Assembly: GCA_025526995.1 (NCBI GenBank)
Contig: JAHLKG010000002.1
Coordinates: forward strand, 1,302,001-1,366,000
DNA: 64,000 nucleotides
Origin: Powellomyces hirtus
Lineage: Eukaryota > Chytridiomycota > Chytridiomycetes > Spizellomycetales > Powellomycetaceae
Direction: 5' to 3'
Of the stretch, positions 37,288-47,996 are shown one piece after another (the first letter of the stretch is position 1; each line of letters opens with the position of its first letter). The notes beneath the pieces are model-generated. The model searched no databases and was not told where the DNA came from. It saw nothing but the letters and a program-made list of their open reading frames with translations. The translations under genes and the position numbers were made by a program.

Positions 37288-38807
37288 TTACGCCTTGCCA
37301 GGCTTTTTCTTTCCAGCACCTCCTTCGAATCCTGGTCGCTTCTTCTTTTGGCCTTTGCCTTTCGGCGCGTTTCTGGCTTCCACACGGGCCTTGATGTTTT
37401 CCTCCCTCTTCTTCAAGCGGTCCTCTTTCTCCTTTGTGCTGGATGCTTGGCGATCGGCCCAGGCAGATGCGCTCTTCTGTTTTGTTTGCTCCTTGCGTTT
37501 CAAGCTCTTCTTCAGGAGCTTCACATCGTCCTTCACCTTCTCGCCTTCGGCTTGTTTGAGGAGTTTATTCCAGGTGGCAGATTCTTGGATGGACTCGGCC
37601 TTCTGCTTGTCCGTCTCCTTCAGCTTCTCCAGCTTTTGTTTCTTTGCTTCAGCCTAAGTAAGGAAGATACACCATGGTGTGAGCTACCGATCGTCGGGGC
37701 ATAAGAGGACAGACGTATTCGCAATGCGCACCTGCTTCAATTGCCCAGCAATATCCGTTGGCCCCTTGCGCTTCTTTGTCGGTTCCGTTACACCAAAGTC
37801 CAGCTTTCCGAACGACACATCCTCTGTCACAGTCGGAACCGTCTTGGTCGGTGTTGAGCTCTCTTTCGCGGATTTTGAAGTGGTTGCCATGCCCTAGATT
37901 CGGATTTTAGACTCTACTTGAAAGATTCCGAGTGCGTTTTATAAGGCAATTACCGTTGTGTCGTCCAACTTTCTCCTCTTCTCCTTCTTCGCCTTGATGC
38001 CCTCCTTGCGCTCTCGCTTGCGGTCTGCTCTCGACTGCAGGATGTCTTGTCGGCTTCGAGGTTGATCAGCAACAATTTCTTGAGAGGGGGCCTTGCGTTT
38101 GGCTCGCAATTCATCGATCCGGTTCTTCAGCTTTGCTTGCAGTTCGACAATCGAGCCCGTCGGCAGGGCTTTCAGAATGGTGCCATTTGGTTGCGTTCCA
38201 TTGACCGCTGGCTTTTTTGGTGTGGATCCATTGGTCTGAGCAGCTTTGAGGTTGTCGGATTGAATGTCGAGCACAGATTGGCTGCTCTGAGGGTCCAGCT
38301 GTGACACAATTTGTTAATTCGTGGCTTCCGGGACAACTGGTTCTCGCAATTGTCCGGCCCGGTGTTCCGCCCCCTCCGCTGCCACATAGACCGCTATCAA
38401 CTAGTCTTCGCAATTCCAACTTCCTTCCAATATAGCCGCTCGCAGATGATCATTTGGGTATAGGCTGGCTCATTAGTGCCTACCTTGTGCTTTTTTGCCT
38501 TTTTGGTCGCATCCTTGACCACCTGCTTGGGAGCCTTGTTCTTCTTGTTGTGCAGTTGCTTCCCCGACAGATCCGCATCTGGATCTTTGGCGAAATAGTA
38601 CTTTGCCGGGATCAGTTCAACGAGTGAGTCGAAGCATTTTTGGTGTTCTGCAAGGCGGTCCTGGAGGGTTGTGAGGCGGTGGACAGGTGAGCTTTTTCTT
38701 CAACACAACAGCAGAACCACAGTACCCCCAGAGTGCAGAATGCAAGAAAATACCTGCAGTGCATCGAGGGAACATGGAAGCGGTGGTTGTTGTCCTTCGG
38801 CGGCCAT
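37288..38807 (-). CDS. RRP14: SURF6 / Rrp14 ribosome-biogenesis protein
   Basis: Nucleolar protein needed for pre-rRNA processing of both subunits. Exons (minus): 38807-38754, 38660-38484, 38298-37954, 37893-37732, 37653-37288 give 367 residues. It begins MAAEGQQPPLPCSLDALQ, then QDRLAEHQKCFDSLVELIP and AKYYFAKD form the conserved SURF6 N-terminal domain. The middle has SIVELQAKLKNRIDELRAKR, the conserved SURF6 helix, followed by Lys/Arg-rich coiled segments. The C-terminus (ATWNKLLKQAEGEKVKDD, LKKSLKRKE, then KGKGQKKKRPGFEGGAGKK) is the diagnostic SURF6 end. The first intron acceptor was chosen because the nearer candidate at 38699 breaks frame. Divergent from the SH3-septin gene over 313 bp. 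Confidence 0.92.
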
Positions 38808-39120
38808 TGTTGTTCGTTGGCAATGAATTGCTGCTTTTCAGGTCGCTTATTGTTTTTGTTTTTGGTCGCCCACACTTCAACCTTCCTTTACTCGAGCGAA
38901 CGGATCCAGCCAGGAAGTAGTCAGAACTAGCCAGTCGCTCCATCCTACTATAAGCATTGAAACCACGTGACTCTCTTGTGACACGTGGACTTTATGCGGT
39001 AAGCCTCCCACACGCCACACCCCCTGGGCGGTCCGTCTCACTCCACCAACCTTTCCCTTACCATTTCCACACTTTTTAGCAAGTTATCCACTTACTGTGT
39101 ACCGTAGAATCAGCCCTACG

Positions 39121-40841
39121 ATGACCTCAGATGGAGTACCCCCCGATGCAGAACACTTTGTCGCTTTCGCCGCATACGCCCCGGGTATGGACAAGAGACA
39201 TGCGGCACACAAAATTCGTGAAGAGACCAAAGTGTGCTCATGCACTCGTATTTTATAGTTCATGCGGACGAATTGGGTCTCGCCGTCGGCGATATTGTGG
39301 TGCTGATGCATTCATATGATGATGGTATGTGGCACTGCTACGTTGGACGGGATAGCCTGCAGGGAAACTAATAAATTCCGCGTCTCACTGACAGGGTGGA
39401 TTCTTGGCAAGAATATGAACTCGAATGCAGTCGGCTTGGCACCATGCAATTTCCTTCAAAGCTCGTCGTCATCTCCAATGAATTCACAGAAACCAAATGG
39501 AGTGTCCAACGGAGGCGTGCCAGTGGAGCCACTCCCAATGTCCGCCGCCCCAAACCGCACTGCCTCACTTATACTACGAACTCGACGGACCTCTCATATC
39601 ACACCCTTTGAGCAGATGGTGGACAAACTCAACAAAGACCTGCCAACTCCGAGCCCTCTTGCGTCTGGTGTTGCAAACGGCACAATGCCTGGAGGAGCAA
39701 CTCCACCACATCAGCAAGGTCACGCCCACAGCTCACCGGCACCTCTGTCCAAAGTTCCTGAAGTAACGGCTTTGACAGCCCAAAGTGTCGAAAAGACGCT
39801 ACGGGACATAATGGCTGGCAAGAGAAGTAGAGCGAAAGCACCGGAAGATGTTGGACGGATTAGACTATGCTTTGTTGGGGACTCGGGAATTGGAAAGGTA
39901 CGAATCGCATGGCATAGAATCGGACTCGTCAGACGAATGGTCAGAAACGCACCCTGGACTGCCTTTAATTTCTCACAAGTTTCGCTTCGTAGACTTCACT
40001 TGTGCGCCACTTTCTTCAGGTCCCTGAAATAGTGGCTACCGATCCTTCAGTAGCTGACCTCCCTGCCCTCGAATCAACACCATTCGCAATTCACGAATAC
40101 AATGCATCAACTATACCCAACGTATCGGCTGAAGAATTCAATCTCACGTTCATTGACACACCAGGATTCGGAAACGTTTTGGATGCCCTGGACGTGATGC
40201 GACCAGTGGTGGCCCACCTTCACACGCAATTCAACGCTACAAACTCCCTCTTCACCCCTGCGGCAACACCCACCCAATTGAGCAGATTCCTCGCGTCCTC
40301 AACCGGTGCCCATACAAACTGTGACGTGATTGTGTATTGCATACTGCACCGGTTAACAGCCGTGGACATGGAGTACATCAAACGGCTGGACAAGTATGCG
40401 GCAGTGGTGCCCGTCATTGTCTGTTCAGACACGATGAGCGCTGCTCATGTGAAAGATCTCAAGAAGCAAATCGTGGACGCCTTTGTGCGATTTGGTCTGG
40501 ATATATACTCTTTTGGACTATCGAAAGATGAGCTGGCCATCGCCGCCGAGATGGGTGTCGGGCACCCATTTGCCGTTTCGACATTCCCCCTCACCAACAA
40601 CTCAGCGGAAGCCGCCAATAGCACATCAATAACTCCGTCACCTGACAGCTCATCAACCGCCCCGGAAGCAGCCGCCGCGGCCGACAAGTCTGCCGATGCC
40701 ACACAAACATGTACACAACGCATCGATGAGTTTGCAGACCTGAAGCGTGCGCTGCTGATGACCCACATTGATGATCTGCGACGCGTTACTGCGGATCGCT
40801 TTGTCAAATGGAGAAGCGCCGGCGCCAGGAATGACTTGTAG
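39121..40841 (+). CDS. SH3 domain fused to a septin-like GTPase
   Basis: Exons 39121-39184, 39259-39324, 39395-39897 and 39993-40841 give 493 residues. Residues 10-60, across two introns, form an SH3 domain: HFVAFAAYAP, ADELGLAVGDIVVLM, then DDGWILGKN and GLAPCNFLQ (ALYDY-, WW- and PxxYV-like positions recognisable). A Pro/Ser/Thr-rich linker follows. The GTPase begins RIRLCFVGDSGIGKTSLV near residue 200 (G1, intron inside GK-TS), with G3 FIDTPGFGN near 267. Septin-like HTNCDVIVYCILHRLTAVD and EYIKRLDKYAAVVPVI follow. The G4 position reads VCSDTMS rather than the septin AKAD, so guanine specificity may be weak or lost. There is no septin C-terminal coiled coil; instead a Ser/Ala-rich insert and a final helix. 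Plausible role: SH3-directed membrane or cytoskeletal scaffold; true function unknown. Confidence 0.85.
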
Positions 40842-41231
40842 GTATCAGCAGTTATCAGCACCAGAGCTAGTATGCCTTTCCCCATCCCCCATCTCTGTAT
40901 CTACTGTAGTTTTGAATCATAAATCGCGCTACATATCACTACAAACCGCTTTTCTCGCTCCATGGCCCTGAACATAGTTTTTTTGCCTTTTGGACACGCA
41001 AGACGGAAATCTTTCTGCCACGGCGCCAATCGAAAGGCTCTTGGCAATGTCAGTACAATTTGGTTTTACGGTAAAAAGAGTGGTCCGCCAGCACAAGCAA
41101 TCAAAGCGACTCCGCCGGCTGACGACCTCATACAAGAAGCAGGCACGACTGGCGAGGTCGACCTGCTCTGTCGAGGTGGATTGGACGGAACATTTATGTC
41201 TTAGCATGTAGTGTAAACAAATTAATTTCTA
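40842..41231. other. Convergent intergenic SH3-septin / TRM2
   Basis: 390 bp of shared 3' flank; nothing recognised. Confidence 0.5.
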
Positions 41232-43247
41232 TCAATTTACATAGCAAGCAAATTTATCATTCCGGACGAGCATAACCACATTCTCAAGCTGAGCGGTCTG
41301 CGGGAACATGTCAAACGGCTGAATGTTGACGATGCTGTACAGCTTTGCCGGCTTGATGGTTGCCTTGGAGTCCCCAACCAGATCGACGCGTCTTCCTCCA
41401 ATGTACAACTCGCTGTGAGCTTTGCCCGTCCCCTGGGACAAGTGATTTGGCGGCGCGGGTTGCGTACTACTGCTGGCCTCAGGGCCTTTCAATAGTGGTT
41501 CCAGGTCTCGAACTTGAGAGGCAACGTTGCAACTGACGTAGAGGATGACCTTGGGATTGAACCGAAGAAGTTGGTCCATGAAGCTCGGAGTGGATCCTTT
41601 GGCCGGGGGATCCATGATGACAGCGGTGTGATCCGGGTTTGGCAGGACACTGTCGTGGTCCAAGAAATTGAAGATGCGCTCGGCAGAGCCCGTGAAGAAG
41701 CGGGCATTGGCGATGTTGTTATCGGCTGCGTTCTTCTTTGCTGCTTGAAGAGACTGGGGGTCGAGCTCTATTCCGACTACGCGGTTGAAATCAGGTGCGC
41801 ATGACAGGGCGAAGATGCCGGCACCGCAGTAGGTATCGATCAGGGTTGTTAGGCCATACGATGTGATGGCAGAGCGAAGCTGGGTGCGGATGTGGGTGAG
41901 AAAAGCGGGGAGAATGGAGGAGTTGGTTTGGAAGAAGGTGAAGGCAGGGTAGCTGAGATTCAAGCCATTGATCGAGTCTCTCACGATCGCGCGGCTCTCT
42001 TCAACGGCTATTGGATGTGAGGATGCGGGAGGCCACGGGATTGGCGGAGGAAGTGGCTCCAACTTCTTAGGGGCGTCAGATTCACGATTGCTCATAGGCT
42101 GCACTTGTGTCGGAGGTGTGTGACGCCATATTGCATCAGATAATACCAAACTATGTCTGAACATGAGCGTGGCGCCAAGAACGTTGGTCGGGTTCGTGCT
42201 GCCCAACAAGCGACCGCGAGCTCTTTTATAAGCGCTTCCAATCTCCTTTGTCACAATTGGACAGTCATCAATGTCGAGAACGGTTTTTCGACCTCGTTCA
42301 TTGAAGCCAATGTTGGTCAGTGGCATCCACGCGCGACGTTGCTCATAATGCGGCGTCATCTTTGTTCGGTAGCCGTACTGTATCGGAGAAGGTATCGCGG
42401 GTCGAACCGTCACACCGCCGTTTGTTTCGAGCAGCGGTTTGTAGACACGTTCCACCATTGCGCGCTTCCTCCGCAACTGCTCTTCGTACTCGACGTGTTG
42501 GAATCCACACCCTCCGCATCGTCCAAAATATTTACACGCTGCTTCGACCCTATGCGGGCTTTTTTCAATGACCTCTACCAGCTCCGCGAAAGAGAACCCG
42601 ATCCCATCGCGGAACACTCGTGCTTTTACGGTCTCGCCCTCCATGACCGTCGGTATCAGAATTATCCAGTTGTCGCGGCCAAGCCCGACGCCGTGACCAG
42701 AATCGCTGGTCGCAAAGACCTTGACTGTGACCTCTTCATGATAAGCATATGGGGCCTCTGCGGCTGGATCCGCCGTCAAGTAGGGAATTGGGGAAGAGAG
42801 ATTGAGAGACCGCAGTACGCTGCGGAAGTCTGGCGGAAATAGGTTGTCATTCGGAGTTTTGTCGCGCGTAGCTTTGCGAGGTGCGGTCCATGGGCGCTTT
42901 GGCTGTGGCGGGCTCGTCTCCTCACGCTGGTGATCTACATTGCCTGCGTCCAAACCTCCCGACTGACGTTGAGCACTGGTAGAAATTGATGGCTGGGACG
43001 GACGCTTTGTCCGTATTGCGCTTGCCTCCTCGCGCTCGCTGTATCCTTTGGGTGTGTCCAAACCTCCTGCCTGGCGTGGGGCATTGTACGTCTGGCCAGA
43101 AGGCTCCAAAGGCCGTGATGCTGAGCGGTGGTTGCGCACTCGAATGTTGGGACGTGCGTTATGGTCGCGTAAGAGGACGGCCTGAGAGAAAGCCCGACAG
43201 CTGCTCCTGGTTGGCAGCAGTTTTGATATTAACCGGAAGCAGCCCAT
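41232..43247 (-). CDS. TRM2: tRNA (uracil-5-)-methyltransferase, Trm2/RumA family
   Basis: SAM-dependent C5 methylation of uridine, in yeast m5U54 of tRNA. Uninterrupted 671-residue frame. The N-terminus (MGCFRLISKLLPTRSSCRAF) is Arg/Ser-rich without acids, suggesting mitochondrial targeting of at least one form; about 130 disordered residues follow. A TRAM-like beta domain (HGVGLGRDNWIILIPTVMEG) is followed by an iron-sulphur motif CKYFGRCGGC (Cys-X5-Cys-X2-Cys) with a likely fourth Cys in DIDDCPIV. The methyltransferase core has FFQTNSS, LIDTYCGAGIFAL (SAM loop), VVGIELDP, AVIMDPPAKG, then YVSCN with the catalytic Cys, and a final FPQTAQLENVVML with the general-base Glu. Two usual positions differ: YVSCNP is YVSCNV, and the His of the final TxHxE motif is Gln. 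Whether the substrate is tRNA or rRNA is not settled by sequence alone. Confidence 0.88.
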   Translation of the reverse strand: MGCFRLISKLLPTRSSCRAFSQAVLLRDHNARPNIRVRNHRSASRPLEPSGQTYNAPRQAGGLDTPKGYSEREEASAIRTKRPSQPSISTSAQRQSGGLDAGNVDHQREETSPPQPKRPWTAPRKATRDKTPNDNLFPPDFRSVLRSLNLSSPIPYLTADPAAEAPYAYHEEVTVKVFATSDSGHGVGLGRDNWIILIPTVMEGETVKARVFRDGIGFSFAELVEVIEKSPHRVEAACKYFGRCGGCGFQHVEYEEQLRRKRAMVERVYKPLLETNGGVTVRPAIPSPIQYGYRTKMTPHYEQRRAWMPLTNIGFNERGRKTVLDIDDCPIVTKEIGSAYKRARGRLLGSTNPTNVLGATLMFRHSLVLSDAIWRHTPPTQVQPMSNRESDAPKKLEPLPPPIPWPPASSHPIAVEESRAIVRDSINGLNLSYPAFTFFQTNSSILPAFLTHIRTQLRSAITSYGLTTLIDTYCGAGIFALSCAPDFNRVVGIELDPQSLQAAKKNAADNNIANARFFTGSAERIFNFLDHDSVLPNPDHTAVIMDPPAKGSTPSFMDQLLRFNPKVILYVSCNVASQVRDLEPLLKGPEASSSTQPAPPNHLSQGTGKAHSELYIGGRRVDLVGDSKATIKPAKLYSIVNIQPFDMFPQTAQLENVVMLVRNDKFACYVN

Positions 43248-43525
43248 TCCCCGCCTTGTTTGCCGCTCTCCTTGTTTATAGTGAGATTCTCAAAGTTAAA
43301 AAAAGTGACAGGAAAGCCACTGCTTGTCGGAACCTCTCACGCTGATGTAAGCAGGTCATGTGACGTTGTCACAGAAACAGCTTTGGATGAATGGTGGAAA
43401 TTCTGAATAGGACTGTCATTCATTCAAAAATTACGGAAGGGGAACTTTTGCAGTCGGCACAATTGTGATGTGAATACTGTTATTGATAGATGATGTGTGA
43501 TGTGATACTTGTGTGTAGACAAATT
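43248..43525. other. Tandem intergenic AOX 3' flank / TRM2 promoter
   Basis: 278 bp; nothing recognised. Confidence 0.4.
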
Positions 43526-44568
43526 TCAGAAGGGGTTGGGATCATCAGGTTTGAGGGTGGCAAGTGTGTGATTAACGTCGCGATGTTCCGCCTCGTCCGC
43601 CCTGACGGCGGCCACCAGATCTTTCAATGTGGCCTTATCCCCCAGTTGCCAGTACTCGCGTGCAATATCTGGACAGGGGGTGGTGGCCCAGTGCGAGATT
43701 TTTCCTCCTCCATCAATGTCTTCAAGAGTGTGAGAGTATGTCTTGACCGCAGATTCTTCCAAGTAGCCAACAAAACGGTGACAAGTACGTGGAGACAACA
43801 GGTACGCGGCGAAGAACAGATTGAAAAACACGCCTTGACCGAGAAGGACCATTGCCCGGAAAGGAATGCTGGGTTGCTTCACTTTCAAGAAAGAAAGTAG
43901 GTGCATTCGTTCATTCTGAGCTTCATCCAAAAGTGTGTGAATCCATCCATTGTCGCGGCGAAGCAATCGGAGTGATCTAAGGTGCCTCACTACGCCAGCA
44001 ACCTGGAAACGAAAAGCAGTTTCAGCAAGTGTTTGTACGTACGTGGGACAACAGAACTCACCATCCCTGGCACTCCCGCAACTGTCTCGAGAAACAGGAT
44101 TCGAGTGAGCCACTGCTGTTCGGACATGGTTCCAATTTTCTCGGAATAATTGGTCGTCGTGTCAAATCCATACCGCATCACTTGCACGAGGTTGTATGCA
44201 ATGCGGTCGCGGAGACCCTCAATTTCCCTGTGTGTCACTGTGATGCCATTTAGCTCGTCCTTCGTATAGATGGGTCGAGGGGGAATGTACTGTTTCTTCG
44301 CAGGGGCGACAATGGTTGTCGCTCGAAACGGTTCAGCATTGGCGTCCGGGCTTAGTTTCGGGTGCGGACCAGATGAAGTTTGGTTGGAGCCATCAGCATT
44401 GACTACTGATGGGGTGAGTTTCGGGTGCGGGCTTGATGACGGTTGAGTGGAGGCCGAGGGGACGTGGGCATATCGGAGTGTGCAGTTGACGAGACTGGGC
44501 CGGAGCAGTCCGACGTGAGTTGCACGAAGTGAGGGCCGAATGAATCTCTGGGCTGCCATTGTAGACAT
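43526..44568 (-). CDS. AOX1: Alternative oxidase, mitochondrial
   Basis: Cyanide-resistant ubiquinol oxidase of the inner membrane: moves electrons from ubiquinol to oxygen without proton pumping. Exons 44568-44062 and 44002-43526 (59-bp intron) give 327 residues. A presequence (MSTMAAQRFIRPSLRATHVG) is followed by a low-complexity region with two copies of a SSxPHPKL motif. Di-iron ligand motifs in order: LFLETVAGVPGM (split by the intron), NERMHLLSF, LEESAVKTYSH and RADEAEHRDVNH. The third motif is normally LEEEA; the ligand Glu (first E) is kept but the third E is Ser. The stress-type N-terminal regulatory Cys of plant AOX is not evident, as in other fungi. It is divergent from NoxR. Confidence 0.96.
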
Positions 44569-45883
44569 GCTTTTTGTTTTTGTATGTGATATTGATGAGA
44601 TTGAGAAGTGATTTGAAACAAACGGAAGAGATATGGCGGGAGCGGGAGGAACGGCTGCTTTTTATATGTAGAGTACTAGAGTGCGGGAAGTGGCACACTT
44701 ACGCGCCAGTGACTCACGCGTGCGAATGCCGACTTCGGAAATCACACGGAAAAAATCCTCCGAACGTGCGCAAACAGTTACAAGCCAAATCGGACGTTCG
44801 TAGTCATGACTTGTTCTCAAAAATCAGCCACCTGTGCCATTTATCGATATGAAGCATCCCATTTTGGTTAAACGACGCCCCTCTGTACGGAAAATCGTGT
44901 CCTTGCAACCCTTAACTGTCAGCATTGGCAAATGAGCCTATGGTACTAAGATTAACTGCCCTCACTCGTCAACGTCATCTACTCTTATTCTTTATCATTG
45001 ATTTGGTGTTCCCAAACCCCAAATTGAGCGTGAGTGGAAAGCGACGGCCTCTAAGCAGGCTGGATTGGTGATCAACAAACAGATCAACAAGTTGAAAACT
45101 TTGACATGTGCAAAAACAGTTTTTGAACCTCCTGGTATTGCACTACCTCCAGGTTGACACCGCACAAAAATATTTGACGACCAACTCACACGCATGGGGA
45201 TCAGACCTGAATCTTGGGGACACCGGTCCAGAATAACTAGATAGCTTTTCCATCCACGTCACTCTAATCTGTTGGATGTGCACCATCACCTGTGTATAAG
45301 TAGGTTCCATCCCGGACATGCCCGGATGTTAACGGCGTAACAACAGTCTCTCAGCTGAATTGCACAGACAGACAGAAGCAGACGGGGGGCAACGGGGTCA
45401 CAGGATCGATCATTTCCACTTTGTGAAGGAAACGGCCGGCTGACGTTTGCGCAGCGTCTGGGCATCTCGATAGATAAAGCATGGAAGTAGTCTATTATCA
45501 ACAACTTCTTTATTCATCTCCGCGGAGAACAAACGCGCGTGGGGCAAAAAAAACAAATTAAAATGTAATTCTGATAATGAGGCCATTTAGCGGCTTATAT
45601 CCATCTCATATCCATCCATTCTCAATTCTAATCATTTTACTAACCACCGATCATTCCATGGCTCACCCCTTGCTTTTTATCATAGCGTTGCTGAAACTCA
45701 GACTTACAACTCCCTCCTTGTCAAACCGTCGCAGGCCTGCCGCTTCCAATAGTTCTACCCTCCTGTATTCGACAACACCACCACCATTCTACGACCTAGT
45801 CGACTCTCCATAGCAGGGACTGTCGCTCGGCTGTTGGATTTCTTTACCATCTCTCTGTACATACTTGCGACCACGGCGCGCAC
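44569..45883. other. Long divergent intergenic region AOX / NoxR
   Basis: 1,315 bp holding both promoters, long for this compact window. It is AT-rich near 44950-45000 and 45540-45660, the latter probably the NoxR leader. No gene, tRNA or clear binding motif recognised. Confidence 0.5.
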
Positions 45884-47685
45884 ATGGCTTTGCGGGTAAG
45901 AGGCCCGCAGCGTTTCTGACCACTGACTGACTCCGTGAAAGGAAAACCAAACGAACTATATTCTCTCTTTAGGTGGAACTTACTCAGTGGGTTGAAGGGG
46001 TTACGGCGTTCGACAACAAGGACCATGACCGGGCCTTGGATTTGTTCATGGCCATTGCCGACACCGCCAAAATCCATTTCAACATTGCAATGACCTATAT
46101 CAACATGGGCGCCACAGATGATGCGGTGAGTTGTGAAGCTGGCTGTAGATTTCTGGAGTAGACGTCGAGTCAATTGGTATCCCGGCCACTTGGTTCATGG
46201 CGGTCTTGAGTGGAAGCTGAGCGGCTCAAAAAACACACAAGTCCTCAGAACCTGTGTTCACTCGCTTGCTTGTTGATCAGAGCTTCTTCTCATTCCTTAT
46301 TGTCTGTATACCAGATTGCGGCGCTTGGACGGTCGGTCGCGTGTGATCCATTTCTCGCTGTAGCATACTTCATGCGTGGCGTTTGCTATTACAATGTCAA
46401 TGCACTGAATGAGAGTCTGACCGACTTCAATGACGCGCTAACCGTGAGTTGCAAAACCGCCTTTCCGGGACTACGAATACTAGCTAACTATTCTTCTCAT
46501 TTCTATAGTATCTGCGCGGAAATACGCACATAGATTACGCTCAACTTGGTCTCGCGTTCAAGTTGTACGCATGTGAAGTGTCCTTCAATCGGGGACTGTG
46601 CCTTGCAGCGATGGGTCAGATGAACGACGCTTTCAAAGATTTTGAAGATGCGGCGCGGTCGCGACCGCCAGCGGCAGAGAGTACCGAAGATTTTCGGAAT
46701 ATCGATGAGGCAATGAAGCTTGGAGACCGCGCGCCTGAATATCTGGGTCCATATGCAGTCTCGCCGGACAGCGTCTACCGGCCCCCCAGCGGACGAGTGA
46801 AAAATAGTGACAAGAAGGACTACATGGGAAAAGCCAAAGTGGTGGCCAGTGTAGAAGCCACGGACAACTACGCAGGTTTCAGTGGACGAGAGTTGAAGAT
46901 GAAGACCTTACCCAGATCGAATAGCACAAACGATATACCCACATTCCCCACCGACAAGCTACTCAGATCAAACACCTCGACAGGAGTTCTGGGCCGCTCC
47001 GCGACAGTTGCAACCCCTGGAATGCCCCGTGTCGTCGGAGGCGGGATTGCACCTCCAACGCTTCGCCCATTGCGGAACAGATCCTCGTCGCTGGGACAGC
47101 AGCAACCGTTTGAGCGAGCGGCGACGGTTGGTCGAGCGCCGGCTATGAGCATCAATCCCATTGATGAGCTCATGTCCGAATTAGGCAAGAATGATGATGA
47201 CCGGAGCAACTACGGCTCAGAGAAATACGGCTCAGAGAAATACGGCTCAGAAAAGTACACGCCATCACTGAATGGAGGATATGGTGGTAGCGATGGGGGT
47301 GATTACAGACGGCCAGAGTATAACCGTTCAAACTCTCCGGTCGGAAGCGTCAGCACGGTTGCGGACAAGGTATTTCAACACGTGACCCTCCCCGCAGCTC
47401 TCAAACTCAATACCAATCACCATTTTACAGATAAAACTTAAAGCTCACTTTAAAACGACCCGGATTCTACTGCTGCCTCCAATCATTCAGCTTCAGGATC
47501 TTATCAATCGTTTGCAGGATAAATTCAATTTGGCCAACGATCAGACATTTTCATTACGGTATAGGGATGAAGACGGTGCGATGGTCACCATTATAGATCA
47601 AGAAGATCTCGAAGTTGCCTGGGCAGTCCAGGGAGTGGAATGGGGTGAAGGCGGGCGCGTAGAGGTATGGTGTGAAGTGCAGTAA
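45884..47685 (+). CDS. NOXR: NADPH-oxidase regulator NoxR (p67phox-like)
   Basis: Cytosolic activator of NADPH oxidase; in fungi it binds Rac-GTP and drives localised superoxide production. Exons 45884-45895, 45973-46125, 46315-46443, 46509-47369 and 47431-47685 give 469 residues. The first exon is only 12 nt (MALR). TPR region, residues 4-150: VELTQWVEGVTAFDNKDHDR, IHFNIAMTYINMGATDDAI, AVAYFMRGVCYYNVNALNES and VSFNRGLCLAAMGQMNDAF, matching the four TPRs of p67phox, then a GLGLF-like activation segment is not obvious. A disordered Ser/Arg/Pro-rich middle holds three tandem YGSEK units (47212-47256). The C-terminal PB1-like domain reads IKLKAHFKTTRILLLPP, LRYRDEDGAMVTI and DQEDLEVAW (OPCA-type acidic motif). 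No SH3 domain, as in fungal NoxR. Confidence 0.92.
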
Positions 47686-47996
47686 CTTATGACAGTACAT
47701 CAGCATCTGCCCCATTGTATATAGCGTTCCCTTCCATACTTTCATACATATATATGTAGCTTATCTTTCCGCAAAATATATTTATCACTAGACATGTGTT
47801 CTGCTTACTCCATATTTGCTGCTGGATGCTCTAGATACGATAACATAGGTGATTGAAACGAGCAGTGATCTTCTTGCCATTGTGGTTGAAAAGATGTTAC
47901 CCTCCAAATGGGTCCGAGGTTGCTGCCCAGCGCAGTTGTCGATTGGGGCGATAAGTCGAGAGATTGACTACTTCAGGGTAGCTCTCTGGTGCAAGT
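47686..47996. other. Convergent intergenic NoxR / LSM5
   Basis: 311 bp of shared AT-rich 3' flank; nothing recognised. Confidence 0.5.
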
